Shown: positions 1 to 7,917, counted from the stretch's first letter. The stretch is 64,000 nt of DNA from Ferdinandcohnia sp036962685 (GCF_036962685.1 NZ_JBALOP010000017.1:72786-136785); one strand, 5' to 3'. The notes: generated by a model from the letters alone, not told the origin. Program-made: numbers and translations.

Positions 1-1
1 T

Positions 2-35
2 TGCGACAGGGATCATCCCTGTCGCATTCCTTTTT
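2..35 (+). terminator. Rho-independent terminator of an upstream gene
   Basis: Bases 2-11 pair with 17-26 (GC-rich 10-bp stem, 5-base loop, extendable by two pairs), followed by a T-rich stretch to base 35. It ends a gene that lies left of the window. Confidence 0.85.
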
Positions 36-81
36 AAAACGGTATAATAGGACATGTAAATTGTTTGTTTGGAGGATTATG

Positions 82-810
82 ATGATGACGATTAATAAAG
101 GCACTGTTAGGGAAATGACTATACATAGTAAGATTTTAAATGAAGAACTTGAGCTTATTGTTTATTTACCGGCAGCCTTCTCTCCCCTCTATAAATACAA
201 TGTTCTCATCGCTCAGGATGGACGCGATTATTTTAATCTAGGCAGGGTTGCACGGGTAGCCGATAAGCTTTTAGAAACTGGTGAAATCAGCAATACCATA
301 ATTGTTGGGGTTCCATATAAAAGCGTTGCAGACCGCCGTATGAAATACCACCCAGATGGTGAGCAGCATCATTTATATAAGCGTTTTTTAGGGGAAGAAC
401 TCGTAACATTTCTTGATCAGGAGTTTCCAACCTATCAAATGGGCCAAGGTCGCGCACTAATCGGGGATTCACTGGCGGCAACTATTTCGCTTTTAACTGC
501 ACTTGAATACCCTCATACCTTTGGAAAGATAATGATGCAATCACCTCTTGTAAACGATTATGTTCTTCAAAAGGTTGAAGATTTTGAAGAGCCGCATCTC
601 CTTGATTTGTATCATATCATCGGAACAGGTGAAACTGAGGTAAAAACAACAAATGGTGATATTGAAGATTTTTTAACACCAAACCGCGAATTGCATGACA
701 TCATTGTGAAAAAGGGTTATCCCTATTTTTATGAGGAATTTAATGGAAATCATACATGGAAATTTTGGCAGCCTGATTTACCAAGAGCCCTTTCAAAAAT
801 GTTAAAATAA
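82..810 (+). CDS. yjcH: YjcH-family alpha/beta hydrolase (putative esterase)
   Basis: A protein of about 242 residues of the esterase-D/enterochelin-esterase-like fold. Visible are the early segment VYLPAAFSPLYKYNVLIAQDG, the nucleophile-elbow-like GDSLAA near residue 130 and a late GNHTW histidine near the C-terminus, so a Ser-His hydrolase is likely; the substrate is unknown. The reading frame is open to base 1, but that part overlaps the terminator of the previous gene. A GGAGG at 71-75 precedes three consecutive ATG codons (79, 82, 85); 82 or 85 has the best spacing. The neighbours yjcG and yjcF follow in the same order as in B. subtilis, which supports the name. Confidence 0.8.
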   Translation: MMTINKGTVREMTIHSKILNEELELIVYLPAAFSPLYKYNVLIAQDGRDYFNLGRVARVADKLLETGEISNTIIVGVPYKSVADRRMKYHPDGEQHHLYKRFLGEELVTFLDQEFPTYQMGQGRALIGDSLAATISLLTALEYPHTFGKIMMQSPLVNDYVLQKVEDFEEPHLLDLYHIIGTGETEVKTTNGDIEDFLTPNRELHDIIVKKGYPYFYEEFNGNHTWKFWQPDLPRALSKMLK

Positions 811-927
811 TCGGCATTCGTATTCTATCATTTTCGGATATTTGATATAATTGTGTTATTATTTTCGTAAAACTCAAGTCAGGTACTTCACGTTTTGATT
901 TATTTAATCCATAAGGAGGGCAATAAA

Positions 928-1443
928 ATGAAATATGGCATTGTTATCTTCCCGTCCAAAAAACTTCAAGACACGGCAAACTCGTACCGCAAAAGGTATG
1001 ACCCGCATTATGCATTAATTCCACCACATATTACGGTTAAAAATGTATTTGAAGCATCCGATGATGAGATTAAGGATATTACAACGGAATTAGAAGCGGT
1101 TTCCAAGCTGGTCGAACCATTTAAATTAGAGGTCATGAAGGTTAGCTCCTTTTCCCCTGTTAATAATGTAATTTACTTGAAAGTAAACCCGAATGAAGAA
1201 TTACAAAAACTTCATAAAGAACTTCACTCCGGTTATTTTGCAGGAGAACCCGAATATGCATTTGTTCCCCATATTACAATTGGACAAAAGCTATCGGGCG
1301 ATGAGCATTCAGATGTGTATGGTCAGTTACGTATGTTAAAAATGGATCACGAGGAACAAATTGACCGGTTCCATCTCCTTTATCAGCTGGAAAACGGGTC
1401 CTGGACCGTTTACGAAACATTTCGTTTAGGAAAGGAAAATTGA
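928..1443 (+). CDS. yjcG: YjcG, 2H phosphoesterase (2'-5' RNA ligase-like)
   Basis: 171 residues, the same length as B. subtilis YjcG. It has the two signature H-x-T/I motifs of the 2H phosphoesterase family, PPHITVKN near residue 35 and FVPHITIG near residue 112, which supply the two catalytic histidines. Members act on cyclic or 2'-5' phosphodiester bonds; the substrate of YjcG is not known. The start at 928 is set by a perfect AAGGAGGG at 912-919; an upstream in-frame extension to 895 lacks a ribosome site. yjcF starts 7 bases after its stop, so the two are probably co-transcribed. Confidence 0.88.
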   Translation: MKYGIVIFPSKKLQDTANSYRKRYDPHYALIPPHITVKNVFEASDDEIKDITTELEAVSKLVEPFKLEVMKVSSFSPVNNVIYLKVNPNEELQKLHKELHSGYFAGEPEYAFVPHITIGQKLSGDEHSDVYGQLRMLKMDHEEQIDRFHLLYQLENGSWTVYETFRLGKEN

Positions 1444-1450
1444 ACACAGT

Positions 1451-1873
1451 ATGGAAGTAAGAATTGTAACGAACAACAAAGAAAAAGACGATGCCTACAC
1501 AATCAGAAAAGTGGTCTTCGTCGATGAACAAAATGTACCTCTTGAAGAAGAGATTGATCAATTTGAGGATGAAGCTACACATATTGTCCTTTATGATAAC
1601 AATGAACCTGTAGGAGCTGGTCGTTTCCGTGTACTTGATGGATACGGCAAGGTGGAACGGATTTGTGTTCTTGCTTCTCACCGTAAAAAAGGTGCGGGGA
1701 ATTTACTTATGCATAAGATGGAGGACATTGCGAAAGAAAAAGGTATTTCAAAATTAAAACTCAATGCTCAAACACATGCAGAAAACTTCTATAAAAGACT
1801 AGGATATGAAACTGTATCAGGTCTATTTATGGATGCTGGTATACCTCATGTCACGATGATCAAGTTATTGTAG
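1451..1873 (+). CDS. yjcF: YjcF, GNAT-family N-acetyltransferase
   Basis: 140 residues, matching the length of YjcF. It is a small GNAT domain: the central acetyl-CoA-binding region reads VERICVLASHRKKGAGNLL, corresponding to the usual R/Q-x-x-G-x-G/A loop, followed by the LNAQTHAENFYKRLGY segment typical of the ElaA/YjcF subgroup. The substrate is unknown. It starts 7 bases after yjcG ends, without a strong ribosome site of its own, suggesting translational coupling. Confidence 0.88.
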   Translation: MEVRIVTNNKEKDDAYTIRKVVFVDEQNVPLEEEIDQFEDEATHIVLYDNNEPVGAGRFRVLDGYGKVERICVLASHRKKGAGNLLMHKMEDIAKEKGISKLKLNAQTHAENFYKRLGYETVSGLFMDAGIPHVTMIKLL

Positions 1874-1879
1874 GAATTA

Positions 1880-1906
1880 GGATGTCTTAATTGACATCCT
1901 TTTTTT
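1880..1906 (+). terminator. Terminator of yjcG-yjcF
   Basis: Stem 1880-1886 with 1893-1899 (GGATGTC/GACATCC) followed by seven T. It lies directly behind the yjcF stop codon. Confidence 0.88.
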
Positions 1907-1955
1907 GTTGGATAAAAAAAGGAAAACCTGCTCATTCTACCATAGAGAGGTGAGC

Positions 1956-2633
1956 ATGTTGGACTTTTTTAAAATTGCCATTGATTTAGTAATTGGCCTT
2001 TTAGGGTTACTCATACTTACAAAAATTCTGGGAAAAACACAAATAACCCAAATTACGGCTTTTGATTTTATTTCTGCTTTGGTACTAGGTGAGTTAGTTG
2101 GAAATGCTGTTTTCGATCGAGATATCGGGATCTTTCAAATTCTTTTTGCCATCCTTATTTGGGGGGTTCTAATTTATATGATTGAATTGATTACACAGAA
2201 GATTCGAAGGACAAGGCCCTTTCTTGAAGGAAAACCTTCTATCATCATTCACAAGGGAAAAATTATTAAAGATCATTTAAAGAAAAACAAACTGGATATT
2301 AATCAACTCCAGCATCTTCTTCGTTCGAAGGGGGTTTTTTCTATTAGAGAGGCCGAATATGCGATTTTAGAGACAGATGGATCCATCAGTGTCCTAAAAA
2401 AGTCTCCCTATGAACCACCCACCCGACAGGATTATAATATGATGGAACAAAAGGTGCGACTCCCAATTACATTGGTAAGTGATGGTGTCTTGATTCAAGA
2501 AAATTTAAAGGAAAGTGGTTTTTCAGTAGAGTGGTTACAATCGGAATTGAAAAGCCAGGGTGTAGCCACATATAAGGATTTACTTTATGCAGAATGGCGT
2601 GAAGAGGAAGGCTTGTACGTTCAAGAATTCTAG
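1956..2633 (+). CDS. DUF421 (YetF-type) membrane protein
   Basis: 225 residues. Three hydrophobic segments in the first 85 residues (IAIDLVIGLLGLLILTKIL, FISALVLGELVGNAVF, IFQILFAILIWGVLIYMIEL) are followed by a soluble domain with the DUF421/YetF pattern: RPFLEGKPSIIIHKGKI, LLRSKGVFSIREAEYAILETDGSISVLKK and YAEWREEEGLYVQ. DUF421 proteins are frequent in spore formers and some affect spore resistance, but the molecular role is unknown. ATG 1956 follows AGAGAGGTG; a longer in-frame start at 1905 would overlap the preceding terminator. Confidence 0.85.
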   Translation: MLDFFKIAIDLVIGLLGLLILTKILGKTQITQITAFDFISALVLGELVGNAVFDRDIGIFQILFAILIWGVLIYMIELITQKIRRTRPFLEGKPSIIIHKGKIIKDHLKKNKLDINQLQHLLRSKGVFSIREAEYAILETDGSISVLKKSPYEPPTRQDYNMMEQKVRLPITLVSDGVLIQENLKESGFSVEWLQSELKSQGVATYKDLLYAEWREEEGLYVQEF

Positions 2634-2644
2634 CCTTCCCTTTA

Positions 2645-2887
2645 TTAGATGGATTCGTTATAGAGCAACCCATTGCCAGTATATTGCGCACGGATATTTT
2701 CGATATATTGGCTTTGTTTTTTCGTCATTGCTTTTCGTTCAACTTGGTGTAAATCATAGGTACGCTGATTAACGTTCAATGATACTGGATTCACTTGATG
2801 AAGTTTCATTTGGGGTGTTTTATAATTCGTAGTACGGTGAACATATTGATTGTATTGGTCATTGTTGATTGGTAATATATAGCCCAT
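2645..2887 (-). CDS. Conserved small hypothetical protein (MGYILP start)
   Basis: 80 residues starting MGYILPINNDQYNQY and containing a basic middle part (VERKAMTKKQSQYIENIRAQYTGNG). No known domain, membrane segment or cysteine. The start at 2887 is set by GGAGGG seven bases upstream. It is convergent with the DUF421 gene and sits next to spoVIF, so a sporulation role is possible by context only. Confidence 0.6.
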   Translation of the reverse strand: MGYILPINNDQYNQYVHRTTNYKTPQMKLHQVNPVSLNVNQRTYDLHQVERKAMTKKQSQYIENIRAQYTGNGLLYNESI

Positions 2888-2993
2888 TCTTTTCCCTCCG
2901 TTCCCTCTTTTATTGCATATGTATGTTTTCGTAAAGTATGTATTATTATTGAAAGAATTCGAAGCAAGCCTTGTATTTGTAGGGGTCCTATAG

Positions 2994-3020
2994 AAAAAGG
3001 TCTGACTATTCATCAGACCT
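2994..3020 (-). terminator. Terminator of spoVIF
   Basis: AGGTCTGA at 2998-3005 pairs with TCAGACCT at 3013-3020; on the minus strand a T run follows (2994-2998). It lies just behind the spoVIF stop. Confidence 0.85.
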
Positions 3021-3026
3021 CCATCC

Positions 3027-3281
3027 TTATTTTTTGTTAATCATTTTTGAAATCGTGTTAAAGTCCATTTTTTCTTTGCCATTTACGATGCTATTCACAA
3101 TTTTGTCTTCTAGCTGTTTATTTACTGGCTTATTTGCAATTTTAGAGACCTTTTTAATTACATTACGAACTGTAGCTTCATCCTTAAAATTCGCATTTTG
3201 CAACGAGTTTGCTAGCTTGAATACCTCCTGCATATCTACGCCTGTTTTCTTTCCGATATTATTAAAAAAGTTATTATCCAT
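3027..3281 (-). CDS. spoVIF: Stage VI sporulation protein F
   Basis: 84 residues closely fitting the SpoVIF (YjcC) family: FFNNIGKKTGVDMQEVFKLANSLQ at the N-terminus and IKKVSKIANKPVNKQLEDKIV in the middle. In B. subtilis SpoVIF is made in the mother cell and is needed for proper coat maturation through the late regulator GerE. The ATG is preceded by AAGGAGG. In B. subtilis the gene also lies in the yjcA-yjcH region, so position supports the name. Confidence 0.88.
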   Translation of the reverse strand: MDNNFFNNIGKKTGVDMQEVFKLANSLQNANFKDEATVRNVIKKVSKIANKPVNKQLEDKIVNSIVNGKEKMDFNTISKMINKK

Positions 3282-3369
3282 TTCGAAGCCTCCTTACATT
3301 GTGTTATATCGTATGACATCCGCCTAAAAGTGGTGCAAGAAACTATATCCCTTTTCTTAAATGGAGAAA

Positions 3370-3391
3370 GTACGAGTCAATTGACTCGTAC
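3370..3391. repeat. 22-bp perfect palindrome, possible terminator
   Basis: An uninterrupted self-complementary sequence of 22 bases (each half GTACGAGTCAA) between the stops of the YjcZ-type gene and the start of spoVIF. On the minus strand it is followed by CTTTCT, a weak T run, so it may terminate the YjcZ-type gene; a protein-binding operator is the alternative. Confidence 0.5.
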
Positions 3392-3414
3392 CTCGATTTT
3401 GGGGAATGTTGTGA

Positions 3415-3546
3415 TTAGTTAAAGAAAGAAGCACCTACAATAATTAGTAGGATGAACAATACAACGATTAATACAAAAGTTGATCCCCCGCCATATCCAC
3501 CATAGCCGTAGCCACCGCAGCCACAACCACCGAATCCGTAGCCCAT
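3415..3546 (-). CDS. YjcZ-family small sporulation membrane protein
   Basis: 43 residues: a Gly/Tyr/Cys-rich head (MGYGFGGCGCGGYGYGG) and one hydrophobic helix (FVLIVVLFILLIIVGASFF). This is the tiny sporulation membrane protein family (YjcZ/SscA-like) that occurs in many copies in Bacillus. AGGAGG lies 9 bases upstream of ATG 3546; the upstream in-frame extension has no ribosome site. Confidence 0.85.
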   Translation of the reverse strand: MGYGFGGCGCGGYGYGGYGGGSTFVLIVVLFILLIIVGASFFN

Positions 3547-3646
3547 ATTTTGCACCTCCTCGTATAAAGAGTACATTATAAAATATGTTTTGATGGTCAA
3601 ACTTGTGAGGACAGGTGCACAGGGCTAACGTGGAAATTTTAGTACA

Positions 3647-3874
3647 TTAATCATCCAATTTCTTTTCTAGCTCCTGCTGTTTTTTGGAGAACCATTGATC
3701 CAGCTTTTCCATTCTTGCTTCAAGTTCTTTTTCAAATTTACCCGCTTGTACCACCAACTGGTTTAATCCCTTCTCGTTTTCCGCAGCCCATTTATCCAGC
3801 TTTCCTATTGCCTCATCATGGTCTTTGTAGTAATCTGCAACAAATCGTTCTATTTCTTTTTCAAATTTACTCAT
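3647..3874 (-). CDS. Small charged coiled-coil protein
   Basis: 75 residues, almost entirely Glu/Lys/Asp-rich helix with heptad-like spacing (KFEKEIERFVADYY, KLDKWAAENEKGL, KFEKELEARMEKLDQWFSKKQQEL). No domain recognised. ATG 3874 follows GGAGGTG at a spacing of 6; a GTG two codons upstream overlaps that site and is unlikely. It lies between two sporulation-type genes; no further function is suggested. Confidence 0.65.
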   Translation of the reverse strand: MSKFEKEIERFVADYYKDHDEAIGKLDKWAAENEKGLNQLVVQAGKFEKELEARMEKLDQWFSKKQQELEKKLDD

Positions 3875-3907
3875 GGCCACACCTCCACTCCACTATTTAT
3901 TAAATGA

Positions 3908-3933
3908 TAAAAACAGGCTACTTGAGCCTGTTT
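3908..3933 (-). terminator. Terminator of aprX
   Basis: Nine-base stem 3911-3919/3925-3933 (AAACAGGCT/AGCCTGTTT), then a T run on the minus strand. The stem begins at the aprX stop codon. Confidence 0.85.
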
Positions 3934-5264
3934 TAGTTGATTGAATTTTGTGCATTAATATACCCAGCACCATACGTATTGTAATCGATGCCCTTCCATT
4001 TATCTGCGCCTTTTAGTAAATCTTTTTTTATATCATCTGGAGTAAAACTTTTATTCTGGATCTTCTTATTTTCAATCATTAATGCCACTACACCAGCACA
4101 GAATGGTGTTGCCATTGAAGTACCAGATAAGGCGATATAATTTTCCTCTATACGATTTGCTTTTTGGAACTTATCAAGATATGAGTTAGGTGACCGTAAT
4201 GAAATGATATTCACACCTGGCGCTACAATATCGGGTTTTTGCACATTATAAATCGTCGGACCTCTACTTGAAAATTCTGCGATTGTGTCATCCATGCGAT
4301 TATCCAATGTATTTTTATCATCAAGTGCACCGACTGTAATGACTTTATTACTGATTCCAGGACTTGCGATTGTACTCGGTTCATCACCCTCATTTCCTGC
4401 AGCAACACAAACTACAATACCACTATCCCATGCCCTTTCAACCACTTGAACCATTGGATCAGCATCCTCATTGTTTAGTCTTTGAGCAGTTGCCCCTAGA
4501 GACATAGAGATAATATCTATCCTTGGTTTGGTCAAATCTTGGTTATTTAGAATACACCATTCTACTCCCTTCATGACATTATCCAATGACCCCGAACCTA
4601 GTTTGTCCAGTACTTTTATACCAACTAAATTTGCTTTATATGCTGGAGCTTTATATTTCCCACCTGAAGCCAATCCATTTCCAGCTACATCACCAGCACA
4701 ATGAGTGCCATGTCCATTATCATCATAAGGTTCAACATTAGCATTTACCATGTCTTGGAACCCTACAATTCTCCCTTCTAAATCTTGATGAGGGTAAATT
4801 CCGGTATCGATGACAGCTACTGTTACACCTTCACCTGTAAGCTCAGTCCCATTTCGAACAACACGATCAGCTTTACCTGCCGGAGTCGCAACGTTTAATA
4901 AAGCTTTAACTTCAGAATTTAAATAGACCCGTTTTACATTCGTACATGTTTGTAAAAGTTCCTCTAAACCCGCCGCTGTAATGGTTGCTGAGCAGCTTGG
5001 AATCGTTTTAAATTCATGTTTAAGCATACAGCGCATATGACGATTTAGGACCTCTTTTACATTGTCTGCATTTGTTTTTCCTTTTTTGTATTCAATAATA
5101 ACTTCAAATTTTCTAGTCTTTTTTATTATCCTTTCAAGACCTTTGTGTAAAAAACATGGTGTCCATTTGAAAGGGCGATATAAATTTACTAGATTTTTTC
5201 TGAGATTTTTGTCCATTTTCGAGCCATAATTTCTTGTAAATTGAACCATTGAAAATCCAAACAC
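3933..5264 (-). CDS. aprX: AprX-type subtilisin-like serine protease
   Basis: 443 residues, family S8, matching intracellular/coat-associated AprX of Bacillus (about 442 residues). The N-terminal 125 residues (MFGFSMVQ, YRPFKWTPCFLHK, CSATITAAGLEELLQ) are the family's non-secretory propeptide-like region, with no signal peptide. The catalytic triad is visible as Asp153 (DTGIYPH), His185 (HGTHCAG) and Ser383 (GTSMATP), with oxyanion Asn291 (AAGNEG). The GTG at 5264 is chosen because AGGAGG lies 8 bases upstream and the product then starts MFGFSMVQ as in AprX; a GTG three codons earlier touches the ribosome site. Confidence 0.9.
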   Translation of the reverse strand: MFGFSMVQFTRNYGSKMDKNLRKNLVNLYRPFKWTPCFLHKGLERIIKKTRKFEVIIEYKKGKTNADNVKEVLNRHMRCMLKHEFKTIPSCSATITAAGLEELLQTCTNVKRVYLNSEVKALLNVATPAGKADRVVRNGTELTGEGVTVAVIDTGIYPHQDLEGRIVGFQDMVNANVEPYDDNGHGTHCAGDVAGNGLASGGKYKAPAYKANLVGIKVLDKLGSGSLDNVMKGVEWCILNNQDLTKPRIDIISMSLGATAQRLNNEDADPMVQVVERAWDSGIVVCVAAGNEGDEPSTIASPGISNKVITVGALDDKNTLDNRMDDTIAEFSSRGPTIYNVQKPDIVAPGVNIISLRSPNSYLDKFQKANRIEENYIALSGTSMATPFCAGVVALMIENKKIQNKSFTPDDIKKDLLKGADKWKGIDYNTYGAGYINAQNSIN

Positions 5265-5357
5265 TTCTCTCACCTCCTATATTTTTCTATAGAATAAAAT
5301 ATGAAAAGAGAGAGAGAATCGGAGCGGTGTTTGTCCGAGGACAAGTGCCTTTTTAAA

Positions 5358-5400
5358 AAATAAAAACCCCTCATCGTATTCCTAAACTGATGAGAGGTTT
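5358..5400 (-). terminator. Terminator of the 38-residue gene
   Basis: Complementary arms 5366-5375 and 5389-5400 (CCTCATC/GATGAGAGG core) followed on the minus strand by TTTATTTTT. Confidence 0.75.
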
Positions 5401-5406
5401 CTATTA

Positions 5407-5523
5407 TTATTCACGTACCTTTTTACACCCACAGCCACCAGTCTTTTTCATTTTTGGTTTACTTTTATGGGAGGATGAATAAACCTTCGTTCCTGAAGAT
5501 TTACTTTTTTTATTATTTATCAT
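5407..5523 (-). CDS. 38-residue basic peptide with GGCGC tail
   Basis: A short frame easily missed by gene callers: MINNKKSKSSGTKVYSSSHK, then SKPKMKKTGGCGCKKVRE. It is Lys/Ser-rich with two cysteines near the C-terminus. Support comes from GGAGGAG at an ideal distance from the ATG and a terminator directly behind the stop. Small Lys- or Cys-rich peptides are common among Bacillus coat components and it lies between aprX and coat-like genes, so a spore role is plausible but unproven. Confidence 0.6.
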   Translation of the reverse strand: MINNKKSKSSGTKVYSSSHKSKPKMKKTGGCGCKKVRE

Positions 5524-5594
5524 ATTTTACTCCTCCATAGATTTGTATATTGTTAGTATATGACTTTTCTTGAATAATGTTTTCCACGTAATAC

Positions 5595-5978
5595 TTATTT
5601 TTTATTGCTTTCATAAATGAGATTGCTTAAAAACCAACCTTCTATCTCCCGAGAAGTCTGGTTTTCCTTCGGCGACTCTGGTTGTTCCATTTCTGTTGAT
5701 TCAATTGCACTTTTTGAAGCTAACTGATTTTTTAATTTTTCACTTTCAGATCGTAATTGATTGATTTGTTCACGTAGTGTCTGGTTTTCAGTTCCTATTT
5801 CGTTGACTTGTTCACGTAGTGTCTGGTTTTCAGTTCCTATTTCGTTGACTTGTTCACGTAGTGCTTGGTTTTCAAACAGTAGCTTTTCCTTTTTATGAGA
5901 TTTAAATTTTGATAATTCTGATTGTAAGTGTATTATTTTTTGCTGTAAAAAAACTGAATTATTTGAATTTCGATTCAC
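5595..5978 (-). CDS. Coiled-coil protein with internal 14-residue repeat
   Basis: 127 residues, GTG start with GGAGGG upstream. Residues about 10-90 form a predicted coiled coil; the unit EIGTENQTLREQVN is present twice in tandem with a third divergent copy, encoded by a near-perfect 42-bp DNA repeat. The C-terminal 35 residues are Ser/Glu/Pro-rich and end IEGWFLSNLIYESNKK. No known family. The N-terminus (FLQQKIIHLQSELSKFKSH) resembles the coiled coil of the protein encoded at 6979-7776. Confidence 0.6.
   Translation of the reverse strand: MNRNSNNSVFLQQKIIHLQSELSKFKSHKKEKLLFENQALREQVNEIGTENQTLREQVNEIGTENQTLREQINQLRSESEKLKNQLASKSAIESTEMEQPESPKENQTSREIEGWFLSNLIYESNKK
5771..5877. repeat. 42-bp in-frame tandem repeat
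   Basis: Two essentially identical 42-base units (5771-5812 and 5813-5854) followed by a partial third. The period is a multiple of three, so copy-number change would keep the reading frame and lengthen the coiled coil. Confidence 0.85.
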
Positions 5979-6123
5979 TTTTTATCCCTCCAATTGAAAA
6001 TTGATTCAACATATCATATGAACAAAATTCCGCTAATGTCACAGCACATTTGACTAGCTTTTACATACTATACAGTAGCCCCATTACCCAAGGGTTATTA
6101 CAACAAAAAGGAGGAACACACAA

Positions 6124-6834
6124 GTGAGTCTTAAGCATAAAGACAGAGACACAGAAAAAGTTTGCATTAATACAACGAAAGTTTACGACTGGATTACCCG
6201 ACAGATTGAAGTAAATCTCTCATTCACAGATAAATTACCTGTTAAATTCAAATGCGATGGTGAAACAGAACGCAAATTAGAAGAACTTTGCGAGGAACTA
6301 GAAGGCCTTGACAACATCACTGTTAATTGCTTTTTAAGCGATAAGCATGGTAATCCAATTGAAACTGGCTTCCAAGATAACAAACAAATTAAGGTTCAAG
6401 AAATTTCCGAGCGCCAACCAGTAACTGTAACATTACCAAATGGTGAAAAAGTAAAATTACAAAGAGTGAAAACTCTAGTAAGAGGCTTTATTCAAGTGGA
6501 AATCCTAGATGAGATGGATGAAGTTGTATGTAAGACAAAACACCCAATCCCATTCGTAAAAACTCTAACATTCTTATTATGTGCTCCTGAAGGAACTGAT
6601 CTAAACGTACATGTATCGTTAGCTGAATGTGATGCTACTTTGATTTGCGAGGAAGATATCCAACAACTTGATATCAATTTAACTCTTTGCTTAGAAGTTC
6701 AAACAGAAGCAAAAGTGAAGCTTGAAATTGAAGCTAAACATTGTAAACCTCGCGAAGAAATTCTTGAAGAAATAGTATCATGTCCAACAGAAAAATTCCC
6801 TCCACAATGTCCAGAAGTTTTTCCCGCTCACTAA
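6124..6834 (+). CDS. Putative spore coat / spore-surface protein
   Basis: 236 residues, GTG start with AAGGAGG upstream. No signal peptide or membrane segment. The N-terminal VCINTTKVYDWITRQIEV motif and a protein built of beta-rich segments with scattered cysteines (VNCF, VCKT, LLCAPEG, ECDATLIC, LTLCLEV, KHCKP, VSCP, PQCP) resemble the morphogenetic coat proteins described in Bacillus megaterium relatives (BMQ_0737-like); I recall that family only from its motif, so the match is tentative. A single gene with its own terminator, flanked by coiled-coil proteins. Confidence 0.6.
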   Translation: MSLKHKDRDTEKVCINTTKVYDWITRQIEVNLSFTDKLPVKFKCDGETERKLEELCEELEGLDNITVNCFLSDKHGNPIETGFQDNKQIKVQEISERQPVTVTLPNGEKVKLQRVKTLVRGFIQVEILDEMDEVVCKTKHPIPFVKTLTFLLCAPEGTDLNVHVSLAECDATLICEEDIQQLDINLTLCLEVQTEAKVKLEIEAKHCKPREEILEEIVSCPTEKFPPQCPEVFPAH

Positions 6835-6846
6835 AAGAAACTGGTT

Positions 6847-6888
6847 AAACTAGACTGTTGAATCACCAACAGTCTAGTTTATTTTTTT
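6847..6888 (+). terminator. Terminator of the putative coat gene
   Basis: 14-bp perfect stem (6847-6860 with 6867-6880, six-base loop) followed by a T-rich tail to 6888. Confidence 0.92.
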
Positions 6889-6978
6889 GAATCATTTTAT
6901 GAAGGACCACATTTTTAGGATACAAAAACACAAATTTTTAAGCTTTTACATAACTTATAAAGGAGAGGTGGGATTCAT

Positions 6979-7776
6979 GTGAAACCAAGACAGCAGAAAG
7001 AACGTCTGGAAGATAATATCCAACTAAAACAACGTGTCATTCATTATCAATCTGAAATTGTATCCTACGAGCACAAACTTAAATCCCTACAAGCAAGCCT
7101 TGAAAAGGAAAAAATCCGAAATCAATATTTACAGAAAAAACTATTTACAATTGAGGACCAACAAATAGTGACCTATCAAAAAGAAATATATGAATTAAAG
7201 GAAAAGCTTTTACAGCTGGAGGTCGCTCTTGAGGAGGAAAAAATGCGTTCGACACAGCTCCAACAAAAAGTCGTGTCATCTAAACGTCTAGTCGAGGTAT
7301 CAAAGAAAAAGTCAATCGAAACAATACCTAGTATACAAGCATATTTTTCCTATTCGACCCTCTTACCAACTACAGAAGATGATGAAATTACCATTATTGG
7401 AGATTTCATTATTAACAATACCGGGACAGACACCTTACAAGACATTATCGTTTGTATCAAACTGACACCTACAGATGCAGGTAACCTAAGTGGAAAAATC
7501 GCAAATAAAATTTCTCAAAGCTTTATTGATTCCAAAATTGATTGGGTCTTTTTACATGAAAACTGGAAAGAAAAAATAAAAGAAGAAGGTGAATACTGGA
7601 TTAAATACGTAGATCCAAATCCGCTCCCACCAAACGAAGCAGTCATTTTCCCACAATTTGATATTAGCCTAACGAAGAATGAAGATAGTCAATCTGTTGT
7701 TGTAGATGGGTTTGTGTACAGTAAGGAAATGCCAAAGGGAACATTTTCTCTAAATAAAATTATTGTAAACTATTAG
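6979..7776 (+). CDS. Coiled coil plus C-terminal beta-sandwich-like domain, unknown function
   Basis: 265 residues, GTG start after GGAGAGGTGG. Residues 1-115 are a long coiled coil (LEDNIQLKQRVIHYQ, ASLEKEKIRNQYLQKKL). Residues about 120-265 form a separate domain with alternating hydrophobic strands (DEITIIGDFIINNTGTDTL, IVCIKLTPTDAG, VVVDGFVYS) that looks like an immunoglobulin/CARDB-type fold: IIGDFIINNTGTDTL is the typical 'non-terminal tail' strand pattern. No enzyme motif. It is likely structural or a binding protein; a spore-surface role is inferred from neighbours only. Confidence 0.6.
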   Translation: MKPRQQKERLEDNIQLKQRVIHYQSEIVSYEHKLKSLQASLEKEKIRNQYLQKKLFTIEDQQIVTYQKEIYELKEKLLQLEVALEEEKMRSTQLQQKVVSSKRLVEVSKKKSIETIPSIQAYFSYSTLLPTTEDDEITIIGDFIINNTGTDTLQDIIVCIKLTPTDAGNLSGKIANKISQSFIDSKIDWVFLHENWKEKIKEEGEYWIKYVDPNPLPPNEAVIFPQFDISLTKNEDSQSVVVDGFVYSKEMPKGTFSLNKIIVNY

Positions 7777-7791
7777 AAATTTGATTTATGT

Positions 7792-7826
7792 AATAAGGGG
7801 CACGAAAATCCATCGTCCCCTTATTT
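7792..7826 (+). terminator. Hairpin behind the coiled-coil gene
   Basis: AATAAGGGG at 7792-7800 pairs with CCCCTTATT at 7817-7825. The T tail is short, so termination strength is uncertain. Confidence 0.55.
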
Positions 7827-7917
7827 ATGCCTACCTATCATCAAAAGTTAATCATCGTCATTAGTATCGTCTTCTACAAAATCATCTAGACGGAAGAACA
7901 CGGCTGCGAAAACTATT

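Noticed and set aside
1..81. N-terminal extension of YjcH to base 1
   Set aside because: The extension translates an obvious terminator hairpin; GGAGG at 71-75 fixes the start just downstream.
7826..7917. Short acidic reading frame on the minus strand (…FRLDDFVEDDTNDDD) left of the HipA-like gene
   Set aside because: There is no ATG, the only start would be a GTG giving 17 residues with no ribosome site, and the upstream part is the terminator of the neighbouring gene. Possibly a gene remnant but not supportable.
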